Shown: positions 8,322-16,671 of the stretch, one piece after another
Layout of the letters: every line of letters begins with the position of its first letter
Numbering within the stretch: the first letter of the stretch is position 1
Assembly (NCBI GenBank): GCA_030433005.1
Contig: JAUILQ010000022.1
Span: 1-64,000, forward strand
Direction of reading: 5' to 3'
DNA from: Alphaproteobacteria bacterium
GTDB lineage: Bacteria > Pseudomonadota > Alphaproteobacteria > Kiloniellales > DSM-21159
Length of the DNA: 64,000 bases
The notes under the pieces: generated by a model
Databases searched by the model: none
Told to the model about the DNA's origin: nothing
The model's input: only the letters and a program-made list of their open reading frames with translations
Program-made: the position numbers and the translations under genes

Positions 8322-8434
8322 CGGCGCGGCGGCTCCATCGGGCGGGGGTGGCCTGGCACGGTCACCAGGTCGTGAGCGGGGACGGCGGGCGCCGGGGCTT
8401 GGCGCTCCGCCGAAGGCGCTCCATACTCCCGGGC

Positions 8435-8986
8435 ATGCGCCGGCTGGCAACCCTTTTCTTGGGACTCGCCCTGCTCTCGCCGCTGTCGCCGCCCGCTGCG
8501 GCCGATCAGACCGACGAGCGGCTCGACGCGCTGTTCGAGGAACTGCAGGAGGTGCAGGACCCGATCAATGCGCGCGGCCTGCAGAACGCCATCTGGGCGA
8601 TCTGGATGGAAAGCGACGATCCGGAGGCCGAGGCCGCGATGACCGCCGGCATCGCCGCCCTCGACGACCGCAACTTCGAGAGGGCCCTGGCGATCTACGA
8701 CGAGCTGGTCGAGAGCGCGCCGGACTACGCCGAGGCCTGGAACAAGCGGGCGACGGTGCACTACCTGCTGGGCAACTACGAGGCCTCGCTCGAGGATATC
8801 GAGCACACGCTCGAACTGGAGCCGCGCCACTTCGGCGCGATCACCGGGCGCGGCCTGATCCAGCACGCCCAGGGCAACGACCCGGCGGCGATCGACTCCT
8901 TCGAGCGGGCGCTGGAGATTCATCCGCACCTGCAGTCCGTGCGCCAGAACCTCCGTGCGCTGAAGGCCCGCCAGCAGCCGATCTAG
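8435..8986 (+). CDS. Exported tetratricopeptide-repeat protein
   Basis: The protein has 183 residues. The start chosen at 8435 gives a clean signal peptide (MRRLATLFLGLALLSPLSPPAAA, cleavage probably after AAA); upstream in-frame starts would bury it. The mature part has three TPR-like units: FERALAIYDELVESAPDYAEAW, NYEASLEDIEHTLELEPRHF and DPAAIDSFERALEIHPHLQS. It is probably a periplasmic scaffold protein; similar short TPR proteins are widespread in alphaproteobacteria. No partner is evident from the neighbourhood. Confidence 0.85.
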   Translation: MRRLATLFLGLALLSPLSPPAAADQTDERLDALFEELQEVQDPINARGLQNAIWAIWMESDDPEAEAAMTAGIAALDDRNFERALAIYDELVESAPDYAEAWNKRATVHYLLGNYEASLEDIEHTLELEPRHFGAITGRGLIQHAQGNDPAAIDSFERALEIHPHLQSVRQNLRALKARQQPI

Positions 8987-9144
8987 GGCCGATCCAAGGT
9001 TCGCGGCGCGCGCGCCTGGCGGCGCCGGATGGCTGCCATGAGCAGGCGGTGGCTGCCACGATCGCCACTTTCGGATAGAGCCGACCGGGCGGAGCGGCTC
9101 TGCTGTCGCCGACCCGCCTCGCGCGACCGAAGGATCCGACCGCC

Positions 9145-10065
9145 GTGCCCGCCGACCGCCAGACCCTCGCCGGCTGCCTCTTCGCCGTCGCCGCCTACCT
9201 GTTCTGGGGAGCGGCCCCGCTCTACTTCAAGGCCGTCGCCGGCGTCGCGCCGGAGCAGATCCTGGCCCACCGCATCGTCTGGTCGCTGCTGCTGCTGGTC
9301 CTGCTGGTCACGCTGACGCGGCGCTGGCACGGGCTCGGCGGCAGTCTCGCGCAGCGCCGCACCCTGCTGCTGCTGAGCGGCTCGACGCTGCTGATCAGCG
9401 CCAACTGGTTCACCTTCATCTGGGCGATCGAAGCCGGGCGCGTCCTGGAGATCAGCCTCGGGTACTACATCAATCCCCTGGTCTCGGTGCTGCTCGGCGT
9501 GCTGTTCCTGGGCGAGCGGCTCGGCCGCTGGCAGTGGCTCGCGGTCGCCCTGGCGGCGGCGGGGGTCGCCAACTTGGCCCTGCAGACGGCGGGATTTCCG
9601 TGGGTCTCGCTGATGCTCGCCTGGACCTTCGGGTTCTACGGGCTGCTGCGCAAGCTGACGCCGCTCGGCGCCGCCGACGGCCTGCTGCTGGAGACGGCGC
9701 TGATGGCGCCGCTGGCGCTCGGCTACCTGCTGCTGCTCGAGCAGCAGGGCGGCGGCGCCTGGGGCTCGGCAGGCGCGACGCTCGACCTGCTGCTCGTCGC
9801 CTCGGGGCCGGTCACGGCCCTGCCGCTGGTGTTCTTCGCCAGCGCCGCCCGGCGGCTCAGCCTGACCGTCGTCGGCTTCTTCCAGTACCTGGCGCCGACC
9901 TGCCATTTCCTGCTCGCGGTGCTGCTGTTCGGCGAGCTGTTCACCGACGCGCACCTGGTCACCTTCCTGTGCATCTGGGGCGCGGTCGTGCTGTTCAGCG
10001 TGACCAGCTGGCTGCGCCTGAGGCGCCGGCGCCTGCTCGCCGAATCGGTCGAGGAGCCGGTCTGA
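9145..10065 (+). CDS. rarD: RarD-type EamA/DMT-superfamily transporter
   Basis: The protein has 306 residues with a GTG start and about ten hydrophobic helices in two EamA repeats. The opening GCLFAVAAYLFWGAAPLYFKAV, then ILAHRIVWSLLLL, ISANWFTFIWAIEAGRVLEISLGYYINPLVSVLLG and QYLAPTCHFLLAVLLFGE are characteristic of RarD. RarD is an inner-membrane drug/metabolite transporter named for chloramphenicol sensitivity; its natural substrate is not established. Length and topology are normal for the family. Confidence 0.9.
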   Translation: MPADRQTLAGCLFAVAAYLFWGAAPLYFKAVAGVAPEQILAHRIVWSLLLLVLLVTLTRRWHGLGGSLAQRRTLLLLSGSTLLISANWFTFIWAIEAGRVLEISLGYYINPLVSVLLGVLFLGERLGRWQWLAVALAAAGVANLALQTAGFPWVSLMLAWTFGFYGLLRKLTPLGAADGLLLETALMAPLALGYLLLLEQQGGGAWGSAGATLDLLLVASGPVTALPLVFFASAARRLSLTVVGFFQYLAPTCHFLLAVLLFGELFTDAHLVTFLCIWGAVVLFSVTSWLRLRRRRLLAESVEEPV

Positions 10066-10228
10066 CCCGGCGTCGCCGCCGGCCGGACAGGGAACCTCGC
10101 CCCGCCACTCTCGTTTCTTCGGACAGCCGCTCGCGTCGGCGGGGCCTCGCCCCGGCCGCCGCGGGCAGAGATCCGGGCCGCGCCCCTGCGGGAACGCGGC
10201 GCGGACCTTCGAGCCAAGGAGGCAGACG

Positions 10229-10477
10229 ATGGTCAAGACGACGATCCAGACCACTCTCGCGGCGCTCGCGCTGCTTGCGCTGGCGGCCTGCGGCAACACC
10301 ACGGGCGAGCGCGGCCTGACCGGTGCCGGCATCGGCGCGGCCGGCGGCGCAGCGACCAGCGCGGCGACCGGCGGCGATCCGACCACCGGCGCGATCCTCG
10401 GCGGCGCCGCCGGCGCGGCCGCCGGCGCGCTGACCGACGAGGAGGACATCGACATCGGCGAGCCGGTCTGGGAGTGA
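10229..10477 (+). CDS. Small glycine-zipper lipoprotein
   Basis: The protein has 82 residues. An N-terminal signal peptide ends in a lipobox LAAC with the acylated cysteine at residue 23. It is followed by a glycine-zipper segment (GAGIGAAGGAATSAATGG and AILGGAAGAAAGAL), which probably inserts in or lies on the outer membrane. The tail is acidic (DEEDIDIGEPVWE). The start has an AAGGAGG-type Shine-Dalgarno at 10216-10222. Function is unknown; similar osmotically inducible or YMGG-like lipoproteins are common. A bidirectional hairpin follows. Confidence 0.8.
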   Translation: MVKTTIQTTLAALALLALAACGNTTGERGLTGAGIGAAGGAATSAATGGDPTTGAILGGAAGAAAGALTDEEDIDIGEPVWE

Positions 10478-10532
10478 TCCCTTCGGGGAATCATCCCCGG
10501 CACACGCCGGTGACGCTGCCAGGAAGGCGGCC

Positions 10533-10569
10533 GAAGGGCCTGCGCGGCGACGTCCGCGCGGGCCCTTTC
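10533..10569. terminator. Bidirectional hairpin terminator between convergent genes
   Basis: A 14-bp stem (10534-10547 with 10554-10567, one G-T wobble) with a 6-nt loop lies between the lipoprotein gene and pyk. Plus-strand reading ends in TTTCCGTT. The A residues at the left arm offer a short T-run on the other strand. Confidence 0.7.
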
Positions 10570-10591
10570 CGTTGCGCGAGTGGGCCGGCGC

Positions 10592-12010
10592 TCAGTCCTC
10601 GACCCAGGCGATGCGCAGGACGTTGGTCGCGCCGGGCGTGCCGAACGGCACGCCCGCGGTGACCACGATCTTGTCGCCGACCTTGGCGAAGTCCTCCTCG
10701 ACCGCGATCTTGCAGGCCTTGGCGACCATCTCCTGGAAGGAGTTGACGTCGGCCGTCTCGACGCAGTGGGCGCCCCACAGCAGGGCGAGACGGCGGGCGG
10801 TCGAGACCTTGGCCGTCAGCGTCAGGATCGGCACCTCGGGCCGCTCTCGGGCGGCGCGCAGCGCGGTCGATCCGCTGGTCGTGTAGGTCACGATCGCCGC
10901 CGCCGAGACGGTATGCGCGACCTGGGCCGCGGCGTTCGAGATGGCGTCGGGCGTGGTCGCCTCGGGTTCGGGATGCAGGGCCGCGATGATCGGCCGATAG
11001 GTCGGGTCCTGTTCGGTGCGCGCGATGATCCGGCTCATGAACTCGACCGACTCGACCGGGTAGTGGCCGGCCGCCGATTCGGCCGAGAGCATGACCGCGT
11101 CGGCGCCGTCGTAGATCGCCGTGGCGACGTCGGAGGCCTCGGCGCGCGTCGGCGTCGGCGAGTTGACCATCGAATCGAGCATCTGGGTGGCCACGATCAC
11201 CGGCTTGCCGGCGAGGCGGCAGGCCCGGATGATCTCCTTCTGGCGGCCCGGGACCTCTTCCGGCGCCAGCTCCACGCCGAGGTCGCCGCGCGCGACCATG
11301 ATGCCGTCGCAGAGCTCGACGATGCGGTCGAGCGTCTTGAGCGCCGCCGGCTTCTCGATCTTGGCCATGACCGCGGCGCGGCGCTGCACGATGCGCTGGA
11401 CCTCGGCGATGTCCTCTGGGCGCTGCACGAACGACAGCGCGACCCAGTCGACGCCCAGCTTCAGCCCGAACTCCAGGTCCGTGCGGTCCTTCTCGGTGAG
11501 CGGCGAGATCGGCATGGTGATGCCCGGCACGTTCACGCCCTTGCGGTCGCTCAGCGTGCCGCCGACGATGACCTCGGTGTCCGCCCAGTCCTTGCCGAAG
11601 TCGCGAACCTCCATGCGCAGCTTGCCGTCGTCGAGCAGGATCAGCGTCCCGGCCGACAGCGCCGCGAAGATCTCCGGATGCGGCAGCGGCGCCATGGCCT
11701 CGCCGCCTTCCTTGGCCTTCAGCTCGAAGCGGAACCGCTGGCCGCGCTCGAGCTTGAGCTCGCCGCCCTTGAGGCGGCCGATGCGGATCTTCGGGCCCTG
11801 CAGGTCCTGCAGCACTGCGATCGGCCGCGAGAATTCCTTCTCCAGCTCGCGGATCGCGTCGTAGCGCGCGCGGTGCTCGTCGTGGCTGCCGTGGCTGAAG
11901 TTGAGCCGGAAGACGTCGGCTCCGGCCAGGAACAGCGCCCTGATCCGGTCCTTGTCGCTGCTCGCCGGACCCAGCGTCGCGACGACCTTGGCGTTGCGGT
12001 GACGGCGCAT
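10592..12010 (-). CDS. pyk: Pyruvate kinase
   Basis: The 472-residue protein converts phosphoenolpyruvate and ADP to pyruvate and ATP. The N-terminus KVVATLGPASSDKDRI, then FRLNFSHGSHDEH, the active-site MAKIEKPAAL (catalytic Lys), MVARGDLGVE and the MLDSMVNSPTPTRAEASDVATAI signature are all intact, and the C-terminal allosteric domain is complete. Length is typical. It lies 57 bp downstream of the glycerate 2-kinase gene on the same strand, so glycerate can be channelled through 2-phosphoglycerate and PEP to pyruvate by neighbouring gene products plus enolase. Confidence 0.97.
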   Translation of the reverse strand: MRRHRNAKVVATLGPASSDKDRIRALFLAGADVFRLNFSHGSHDEHRARYDAIRELEKEFSRPIAVLQDLQGPKIRIGRLKGGELKLERGQRFRFELKAKEGGEAMAPLPHPEIFAALSAGTLILLDDGKLRMEVRDFGKDWADTEVIVGGTLSDRKGVNVPGITMPISPLTEKDRTDLEFGLKLGVDWVALSFVQRPEDIAEVQRIVQRRAAVMAKIEKPAALKTLDRIVELCDGIMVARGDLGVELAPEEVPGRQKEIIRACRLAGKPVIVATQMLDSMVNSPTPTRAEASDVATAIYDGADAVMLSAESAAGHYPVESVEFMSRIIARTEQDPTYRPIIAALHPEPEATTPDAISNAAAQVAHTVSAAAIVTYTTSGSTALRAARERPEVPILTLTAKVSTARRLALLWGAHCVETADVNSFQEMVAKACKIAVEEDFAKVGDKIVVTAGVPFGTPGATNVLRIAWVED

Positions 12011-12067
12011 GGAGGAGCTGCTCTCCCGGTCTGGTTGCCGATTCTCTTGCCGCTTCTTCTGGCGGCG

Positions 12068-13339
12068 TCACGTTACCAGAATGGCACGGAAGTCGTTAAC
12101 GTTGGTCCGGGTCGGGCCGGTCACGATCAGGTCGTCCAGCCCGGCGAAGAAGCGGTAGGCGTCGTTGGCCGCGAGCAGCGCCTTGGCGTCGAGGCCGCGG
12201 GCCGCGGCGCGGGCCAGGCTGTCGGGCGCCAGCCGGGCGCCGGCGTTGTCTTCGCTGCCGTCGATGCCGTCGGTGTCGCAGGCCAGCGCATGCACGCCCT
12301 CGAGGCCCTCGAGCGCGACCGCGAGGGCGAGCAGGAACTCGGCGTTGCGGCCGCCGCGCCCGCCGCCGCCGTCCTTGGGCGCGCGCAGGGTCACGGTCGT
12401 CTCGCCGCCGGAGAGCAGCAGGCAGGGCGCCGGGGCCGGCTGGCCGAAGCGGCGCACCTGCTTGGCGACGCCGGCCATGACGCGGGCGACCTCGCGCGCC
12501 TCGCCCTCGATGTCGGCGCCCAGGATCACCGGCGTGACGCCGGCCCGGCGCGCCACCGCCGCGGCCGCCTCCAGCGAATCCTGGGGCCGCGCGATCAGGC
12601 GGAAGCTGTCGGCGGCGAGCCGGGGGTCGTCGGGCTTCGGCGTCTCCTCGGCCGCCGCCTCCAGGTGGCGGCGCACGGCCTCCGGCGGCTCGATGCCGTA
12701 CTTCTCCAGGATCGCGCGGGCGTCGGCGAAGCTGGTCGGGTCGCCGACCGTCGGCCCCGAGGCGATGGTCGCCGGATCGTCGTCGGGCACGTCGGAGACC
12801 GCCAGCGTGACCACCCGCGCCGGATGCGCCGCGGCGGCGAGCCGGCCGCCCTTGATCGCCGAAAGGTGCTTGCGCACGCAGTTCATCTCGTCGATCGCCG
12901 CACCGCTGGCCAAGAGCGCCTTGTTGACCGCCTGCTTGTCGGCGAGCTCCAGCCCCTCGGCCGGCAGCGCCAGCAGCGCCGAGCCGCCGCCAGAGATCAG
13001 GCAGAGCAGCAGGTCGTCGGGGCCCAGGCCGCGGGCGAGCTCGAGGATGCGCTGCGCCGCCTCGCGGCCGGCCGCGTCGGGCACCGGGTGCGCGGCCTCG
13101 ACGACCTCGATGCGCGGGCAGTCCAGGCCGTGCTCGTAGCGGGTCACCACCAGGCCCTCGAGTGGCGCCGGCCAGGCCTCGTCGAGGGCGCGGGCCATCG
13201 AGGCCGCGGCCTTGCCGGCGCCGACCACGACGGTGCGCCCGGCCGGCGGGGGCGGCAGCTGCGCGGCCAGCACGCGGGCCGGGTCGGCGGCGGCGAGCGC
13301 GGCGCGGAAGGTCTCGTCGAGCAGGCGTTGCGGGTCCAT
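12068..13339 (-). CDS. Glycerate 2-kinase (DUF4147/MOFRL family)
   Basis: The 423-residue protein phosphorylates D-glycerate to 2-phosphoglycerate. The N-terminal DUF4147 Rossmann-like domain has VVGAGKAAASMARALDEAW near residue 38, HPVPDAAGREAA, LISGGGSALL near 115 and CVRKHLSAIKGGRLA. The C-terminal MOFRL domain contains LSGGETTVTL, GGRNAEFLLALAVAL and a DTDGIDGSEDNAGA motif. Older annotations of this family read hydroxypyruvate reductase TtuD, which is a misnomer for the kinase activity. It is probably co-transcribed with pyk, and lies 31 bp downstream of the MFS gene. Confidence 0.9.
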   Translation of the reverse strand: MDPQRLLDETFRAALAAADPARVLAAQLPPPPAGRTVVVGAGKAAASMARALDEAWPAPLEGLVVTRYEHGLDCPRIEVVEAAHPVPDAAGREAAQRILELARGLGPDDLLLCLISGGGSALLALPAEGLELADKQAVNKALLASGAAIDEMNCVRKHLSAIKGGRLAAAAHPARVVTLAVSDVPDDDPATIASGPTVGDPTSFADARAILEKYGIEPPEAVRRHLEAAAEETPKPDDPRLAADSFRLIARPQDSLEAAAAVARRAGVTPVILGADIEGEAREVARVMAGVAKQVRRFGQPAPAPCLLLSGGETTVTLRAPKDGGGGRGGRNAEFLLALAVALEGLEGVHALACDTDGIDGSEDNAGARLAPDSLARAAARGLDAKALLAANDAYRFFAGLDDLIVTGPTRTNVNDFRAILVT

Positions 13340-13370
13340 GCTGGCTCTCTATCACGACGGCCGGTCGCCG

Positions 13371-14684
13371 TCAGGGGGCGCCGCGCTCGTCTGGGCCCGA
13401 GGCCGTTTCGGGCCGGGTCTCGCGCAGCCAGAGCAGGGCGCCGAGCAGCCCGAGGGCCAGGAAGGCGGCCAGCGTGCCCAGCGCCCAGCCGTAGGCGGCG
13501 CCGTCGTAGACCCGCGCCCCGGCCTCCAGGCTGCCGTCCCAGCCGAGGTCGAGCAGCCAGCCGACCAGCGGCTGGAACAGCGCGCCGCTGCCCACGGTCG
13601 CGGTGTTGACCAGGCCGATGCCGGTGCCCGAGTCGCCGGCCGACAGCGTCTCGCGCGCCATGGCGTAGCAGATCGCCATGCTGCCCATGCCCAGGCCCGA
13701 GGCGAAGAACAGCACCGAGAGCGCCGCCACCGAGAGGCCGGGCAGGTAGAGCAGGGCGGTCAGGCAGGACAGCCCGAGCAGGGCGCCGAGCGTCAACGGC
13801 AGGCGCCGCCGGCCGAGCCGGTCGGACAGCCCGCCGGCGACCGGCGAGCCGACCGCCCAGCCGATCAGCAGCAGCGAGACCGTGGCGGCCGCCTCGGGCC
13901 GGCCGAGGCCGTGGACGTGCATCAGCCAGGGCACGCCCCAGAGCCCGCCGATGGTCAGCATCGGCGCGCTCATCGAGGCGGCGACCAGGACCAGGACCCA
14001 GAGCTGCGGCGTGCGCAGCACCCGCAGGATGCCGCCGCGCAGCGAGCCCGCCGCCCTGGGCTTCTCCGGGTGCCGCGCCGCGCCGGCCGCGCCGTCGCGC
14101 ACGATCAGCCAGATGCCGAGCGCCAGCAGGGTGCCGACCAGCGCCGCCCAGAGCATCGTGCCGCGCCAGCCGAAGCCCTCGACCACGGCGGCCAGCGGGG
14201 CCTGCCCCAGGATCCCGCCGACCATGCCGAGCATCATGGTCATGCCGGCAAGCTGGGCGAAGCGCTGCGGCGGAAACCAGAGCGTCGCCAGCTTCAGGGT
14301 GCCGACGAAGCCGAAGCCCGCGCCCGCGCCGATCAGCAGCCGCCCGGCATAGGCCCACTCGACCTGCTCGGCGAGGCCGAAGGCGAGGCTGCCGCCGGCG
14401 CACAGCAGGGCGCCCAGGCCGAGCATGCGGCGCGGGCCGTAGCGGTCCATCAGCAGCCCGACCGGGATCTGCAGCGAGGCATAGGCGTAGAAGTAGAAGG
14501 CCGACAGGCCGCCGAGCAGGGCGCCGCCGACCTGGAAGTCGCGCATCAGCTGGTCGACCATCACGCTCGGCGCGACGCGCTGGAAGAAGCCGTAGCAGAA
14601 GAAGATCGCGCCCAGCGACCAGACCAGCCACGGGAAGAGGCCGACGGCGGGAGCCGGGCCGCGACCCGCCGCGCCAGCGGTCAT
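13371..14684 (-). CDS. MFS transporter
   Basis: The protein has 437 residues and about twelve membrane helices, with the A-motif-like GLLMDRYGPRRMLGLG between helices 2 and 3 and a second GGLSDRLGRRRLPLTLG after helix 8. It starts with an ATG overlapping the regulator stop by 4 bp (ATGA), so it is co-translated with the FCD regulator. Position directly upstream of glycerate kinase and pyruvate kinase suggests uptake of a hexarate- or glycerate-type acid, but that is inference: the sequence alone does not fix the substrate or the transport direction. Confidence 0.88.
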   Translation of the reverse strand: MTAGAAGRGPAPAVGLFPWLVWSLGAIFFCYGFFQRVAPSVMVDQLMRDFQVGGALLGGLSAFYFYAYASLQIPVGLLMDRYGPRRMLGLGALLCAGGSLAFGLAEQVEWAYAGRLLIGAGAGFGFVGTLKLATLWFPPQRFAQLAGMTMMLGMVGGILGQAPLAAVVEGFGWRGTMLWAALVGTLLALGIWLIVRDGAAGAARHPEKPRAAGSLRGGILRVLRTPQLWVLVLVAASMSAPMLTIGGLWGVPWLMHVHGLGRPEAAATVSLLLIGWAVGSPVAGGLSDRLGRRRLPLTLGALLGLSCLTALLYLPGLSVAALSVLFFASGLGMGSMAICYAMARETLSAGDSGTGIGLVNTATVGSGALFQPLVGWLLDLGWDGSLEAGARVYDGAAYGWALGTLAAFLALGLLGALLWLRETRPETASGPDERGAP

Positions 14685-15592
14685 GCGCAGCGCCCGGCGC
14701 CGGACCCGGTGCCGGCCCCGGTGCCGGCTCTGGAGCCGCTCCGGTGTCCGTCGCCCCCGCCGCCCCGGCCGCCGTTGGCTCGGCCGTCCTCGCGACGGTC
14801 CGGGCGCTCGGCCGGGCCGCCCTTGCGCCGGTGCGCCGCCTCGGCCGCGGCGCGCTCCTCGAGCCGGCGCGCTCCGATAAGCCGGGACATGCTCTCCAGA
14901 TGCTCGGCCATGGCCGAGCCGGCGGCTTCCGGGTCGCGGCGCGCGATCGCCTCGTAGATCGCCCGGTGCTGCTCGAGGAAGCGGCGGTCGTCGCTCTCCG
15001 AGGTGTAGAGCTCGTTGCGGGTGTGCGCGAAGAGCTTCTCCAGGATCTCGCTGAGCGCCGACATCAGGTGCAGGTAGACGGCGCTGCCCGACGCCTTGGC
15101 GATGGCCATGTGGAAGGCGTGGTCGTCGCGCGCCCGGAAACGCGCCGGCCGCTCGGCGTCGGCCATCGTCTCCAGGACGCGGGCGATCTCGCGGACCCGG
15201 CCGCGCGTCGCCCGCTCGGCGGCGCGCTGCGCGGCCCAGATCTCCAGGTTGGCGCGGATCTCGGTCAGGTCCTTGAGGTTCTCGGCCTTGGCGCGGACCA
15301 GCTCGGTCAGGCCGGCGTCGACGGGGTCCGCCGTGGCGACGACGCGCGTGCCGCCGCCCTGGACGGCCGAGACGAAGCCCTGGGTCTTGAGCTGCTGCAG
15401 GGCGGCGCGCACAGAGACCCGGCTGACGCCCATCATCCCGGCGAGCTGCCGCTCGCCGGGCAGGCGCTCGCCGGGCGCCAGCTCGCCCGCCGCGATCAGA
15501 CGCAGGATCTCCTGCGCGACCCGGTCGGAGACCCGGTTTCGCTGGATCGAATGGAAGCGCCGATCGGGCGCGCTCGCAGCGGTGCGCGGCAT
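14681..15592 (-). CDS. GntR/FadR-type (FCD) transcriptional regulator
   Basis: The protein has 303 residues from the ATG at 15592. An N-terminal winged helix (residues about 19-85) includes RVAQEILRLIAAGELAPGERLPGERQLAGMMGVSRVSVRAALQQLKTQGFV, and the FCD ligand-binding domain (about 100-245) has the metal-binding type pattern DDHAFHMAIAKASGS and EQHRAIYEAIARRD. The last 55 residues are a Gly/Arg/Ser-rich low-complexity tail absent from typical FCD proteins. A 15-bp perfect palindrome lies 44 bp upstream of the start and probably mediates autoregulation. It is coupled to the MFS gene. Confidence 0.9.
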   Translation of the reverse strand: MPRTAASAPDRRFHSIQRNRVSDRVAQEILRLIAAGELAPGERLPGERQLAGMMGVSRVSVRAALQQLKTQGFVSAVQGGGTRVVATADPVDAGLTELVRAKAENLKDLTEIRANLEIWAAQRAAERATRGRVREIARVLETMADAERPARFRARDDHAFHMAIAKASGSAVYLHLMSALSEILEKLFAHTRNELYTSESDDRRFLEQHRAIYEAIARRDPEAAGSAMAEHLESMSRLIGARRLEERAAAEAAHRRKGGPAERPDRREDGRANGGRGGGGDGHRSGSRAGTGAGTGSGAGRCA

Positions 15593-15635
15593 CTCTCTGC
15601 CTCTCGCGGCCAAGGCCGTGGGTTCTCGAACTGTC

Positions 15636-15650
15636 AGTGGTATGACCACT
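15636..15650. promoter_or_regulatory. Probable operator of the FCD-GntR regulator
   Basis: AGTGGTATGACCACT is a perfect 6-3-6 palindrome. The core TGGT-N3-ACCA is a common binding pattern of FadR-subfamily GntR repressors. It sits upstream of the regulator/MFS/glycerate kinase/pyk group. Confidence 0.65.
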
Positions 15651-15845
15651 TCGAGCCTGCCCAGCCGGCCTCCGCAGCGTCAAGGTTGCGACCTGCACGG
15701 CAGCGCCGCGCCGCCGGCATGACGTCGCCGCGCGCCGGTGCGGCGAGGCGGAAAGGGCCTTGGGGCGCGGTCGGCCGCCGCGCTATACCTCGCCGCGCGC
15801 GCGGCAGCCTCTCCTGCCGCGTCCGCCGTCCGTCGCGGAGTAGTC

Positions 15846-16328
15846 TTGTCCTCCGATCCCGCCATCCCGCCCGCTTTCCTGCCCTGGGACCGGTCGCTCC
15901 TGGAGCAGGCGGTGGCGCTGGCGGCGCGCTGCGCGCCCTCGCAGACCGCCTACTCGGTGGGCTCGGTGATCGCCGACGCCGGCGGGACCGTGCTGGCGAC
16001 CGGCTTCAGCCGCGAGCTCGGGCCGGCCTGGCACGCCGAGGAGGTGGCGCTCGCCAAGGTGCGGCGCGCCGGGCTCGACCTGCGCGCTGCCACGATCTAC
16101 GCCTCGATGGAGCCCTGCGGCCTGCGCCTGTCGGGCCGCAAGCCCTGTGCCGATCACATCCTGGAGGCGGGCATCCGGCGCGTCGTGCTGGCCCTGCGCG
16201 AGCCGCCGAAGTTCGTCGAGAACGAAGCCATCGGCCGCCTGCAGCGCCTCGGCGTCGCGATCCTCGAGATCCCCGAGCTGGCCGAGGCGGCGCGCCGCCC
16301 GAACCGGCATCTGCTGGGCGGCGGGTAG
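15846..16328 (+). CDS. Cytidine/deoxycytidylate deaminase-superfamily protein
   Basis: The protein has 160 residues from a TTG at 15846, chosen because CGGAG lies 5 nt upstream; an ATG at 15738 would add 36 Arg/Ala-rich residues with no homology signal. The zinc-binding motifs of the deaminase fold are intact: WHAEEVALAKVR (His ligand and catalytic Glu) and EPCGLRLSGRKPCADHI (two Cys ligands). The second motif resembles the RibD deaminase domain, but no reductase domain or riboflavin genes are present. The substrate is unknown. Its stop lies 11 bp from the residual hydroxyproline-epimerase fragment. Confidence 0.8.
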   Translation: MSSDPAIPPAFLPWDRSLLEQAVALAARCAPSQTAYSVGSVIADAGGTVLATGFSRELGPAWHAEEVALAKVRRAGLDLRAATIYASMEPCGLRLSGRKPCADHILEAGIRRVVLALREPPKFVENEAIGRLQRLGVAILEIPELAEAARRPNRHLLGGG

Positions 16329-16339
16329 GGTCGCAGCCC

Positions 16340-16533
16340 TCAGACCAGCTGGAAGCCGTGGGCGTAGGGGTCGCGCTCGTCGACGAAAAGCGTGTTGAGA
16401 CCGGTGATTCGGGCCCAGCCCTCGATCGAGGGCACGATCGCCGGCTTGTCGCCCAGGCTCGTCTCCTCCTCGATGCGGCCGCGGAACAGGCTGCCGATGA
16501 TCGACTCATGGACGAAGTCGGCGCCGGCCGCCA
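16340..16533 (-). pseudogene. 3'-terminal fragment of a 4-hydroxyproline epimerase gene (second copy)
   Basis: These 194 bp match 18889-19082, the 3' end of the intact epimerase gene, with 5 mismatches and no gaps. The match starts exactly at the stop codon and stops abruptly at 16533. Conceptually it encodes the last 63 residues with one substitution (GRIEEE for GRVEEE). It lacks both catalytic cysteines and any native start. Together with the intact copy in the same orientation it brackets a 2.36-kb segment. Confidence 0.92.
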
Positions 16534-16580
16534 AGCCCATCAAGCGGGACGAACCAGCGAACGACGGGTCACCACCCTGC

Positions 16581-16613
16581 GGCGCCGGCCCTCACCATGG
16601 GAAGGCCGGCGCC
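16581..16613. repeat. Short hairpin downstream of the OB-fold gene
   Basis: A perfect 10-bp inverted repeat (16581-16590 with 16604-16613) lies 59 bp beyond the stop of the minus-strand secreted protein gene. There is no T-run, so a terminator role is only possible. Confidence 0.45.
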
Positions 16614-16671
16614 TAAGACTTCACAGAATATCGCCGCACGTCCAAAGGACGAGGGGCGCTCCTCGGTCAGC

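Noticed and set aside
10580-13609. A 1009-codon plus-strand open frame opposite pyk and glycerate kinase
   Set aside because: Low-complexity Arg/Gly/Ala product without motifs; both genes on the other strand have complete catalytic signatures.
15738-15845. N-terminal extension of the deaminase to an ATG at 15738
   Set aside because: Arg/Ala-rich and unconserved; the TTG at 15846 has a better-placed ribosome-binding site. Not fully excluded.
16340-16543. The epimerase fragment as an independent small gene starting at 16543
   Set aside because: The start lies in non-homologous flank and the rest equals the last 63 residues of the epimerase without catalytic cysteines; it is a remnant.
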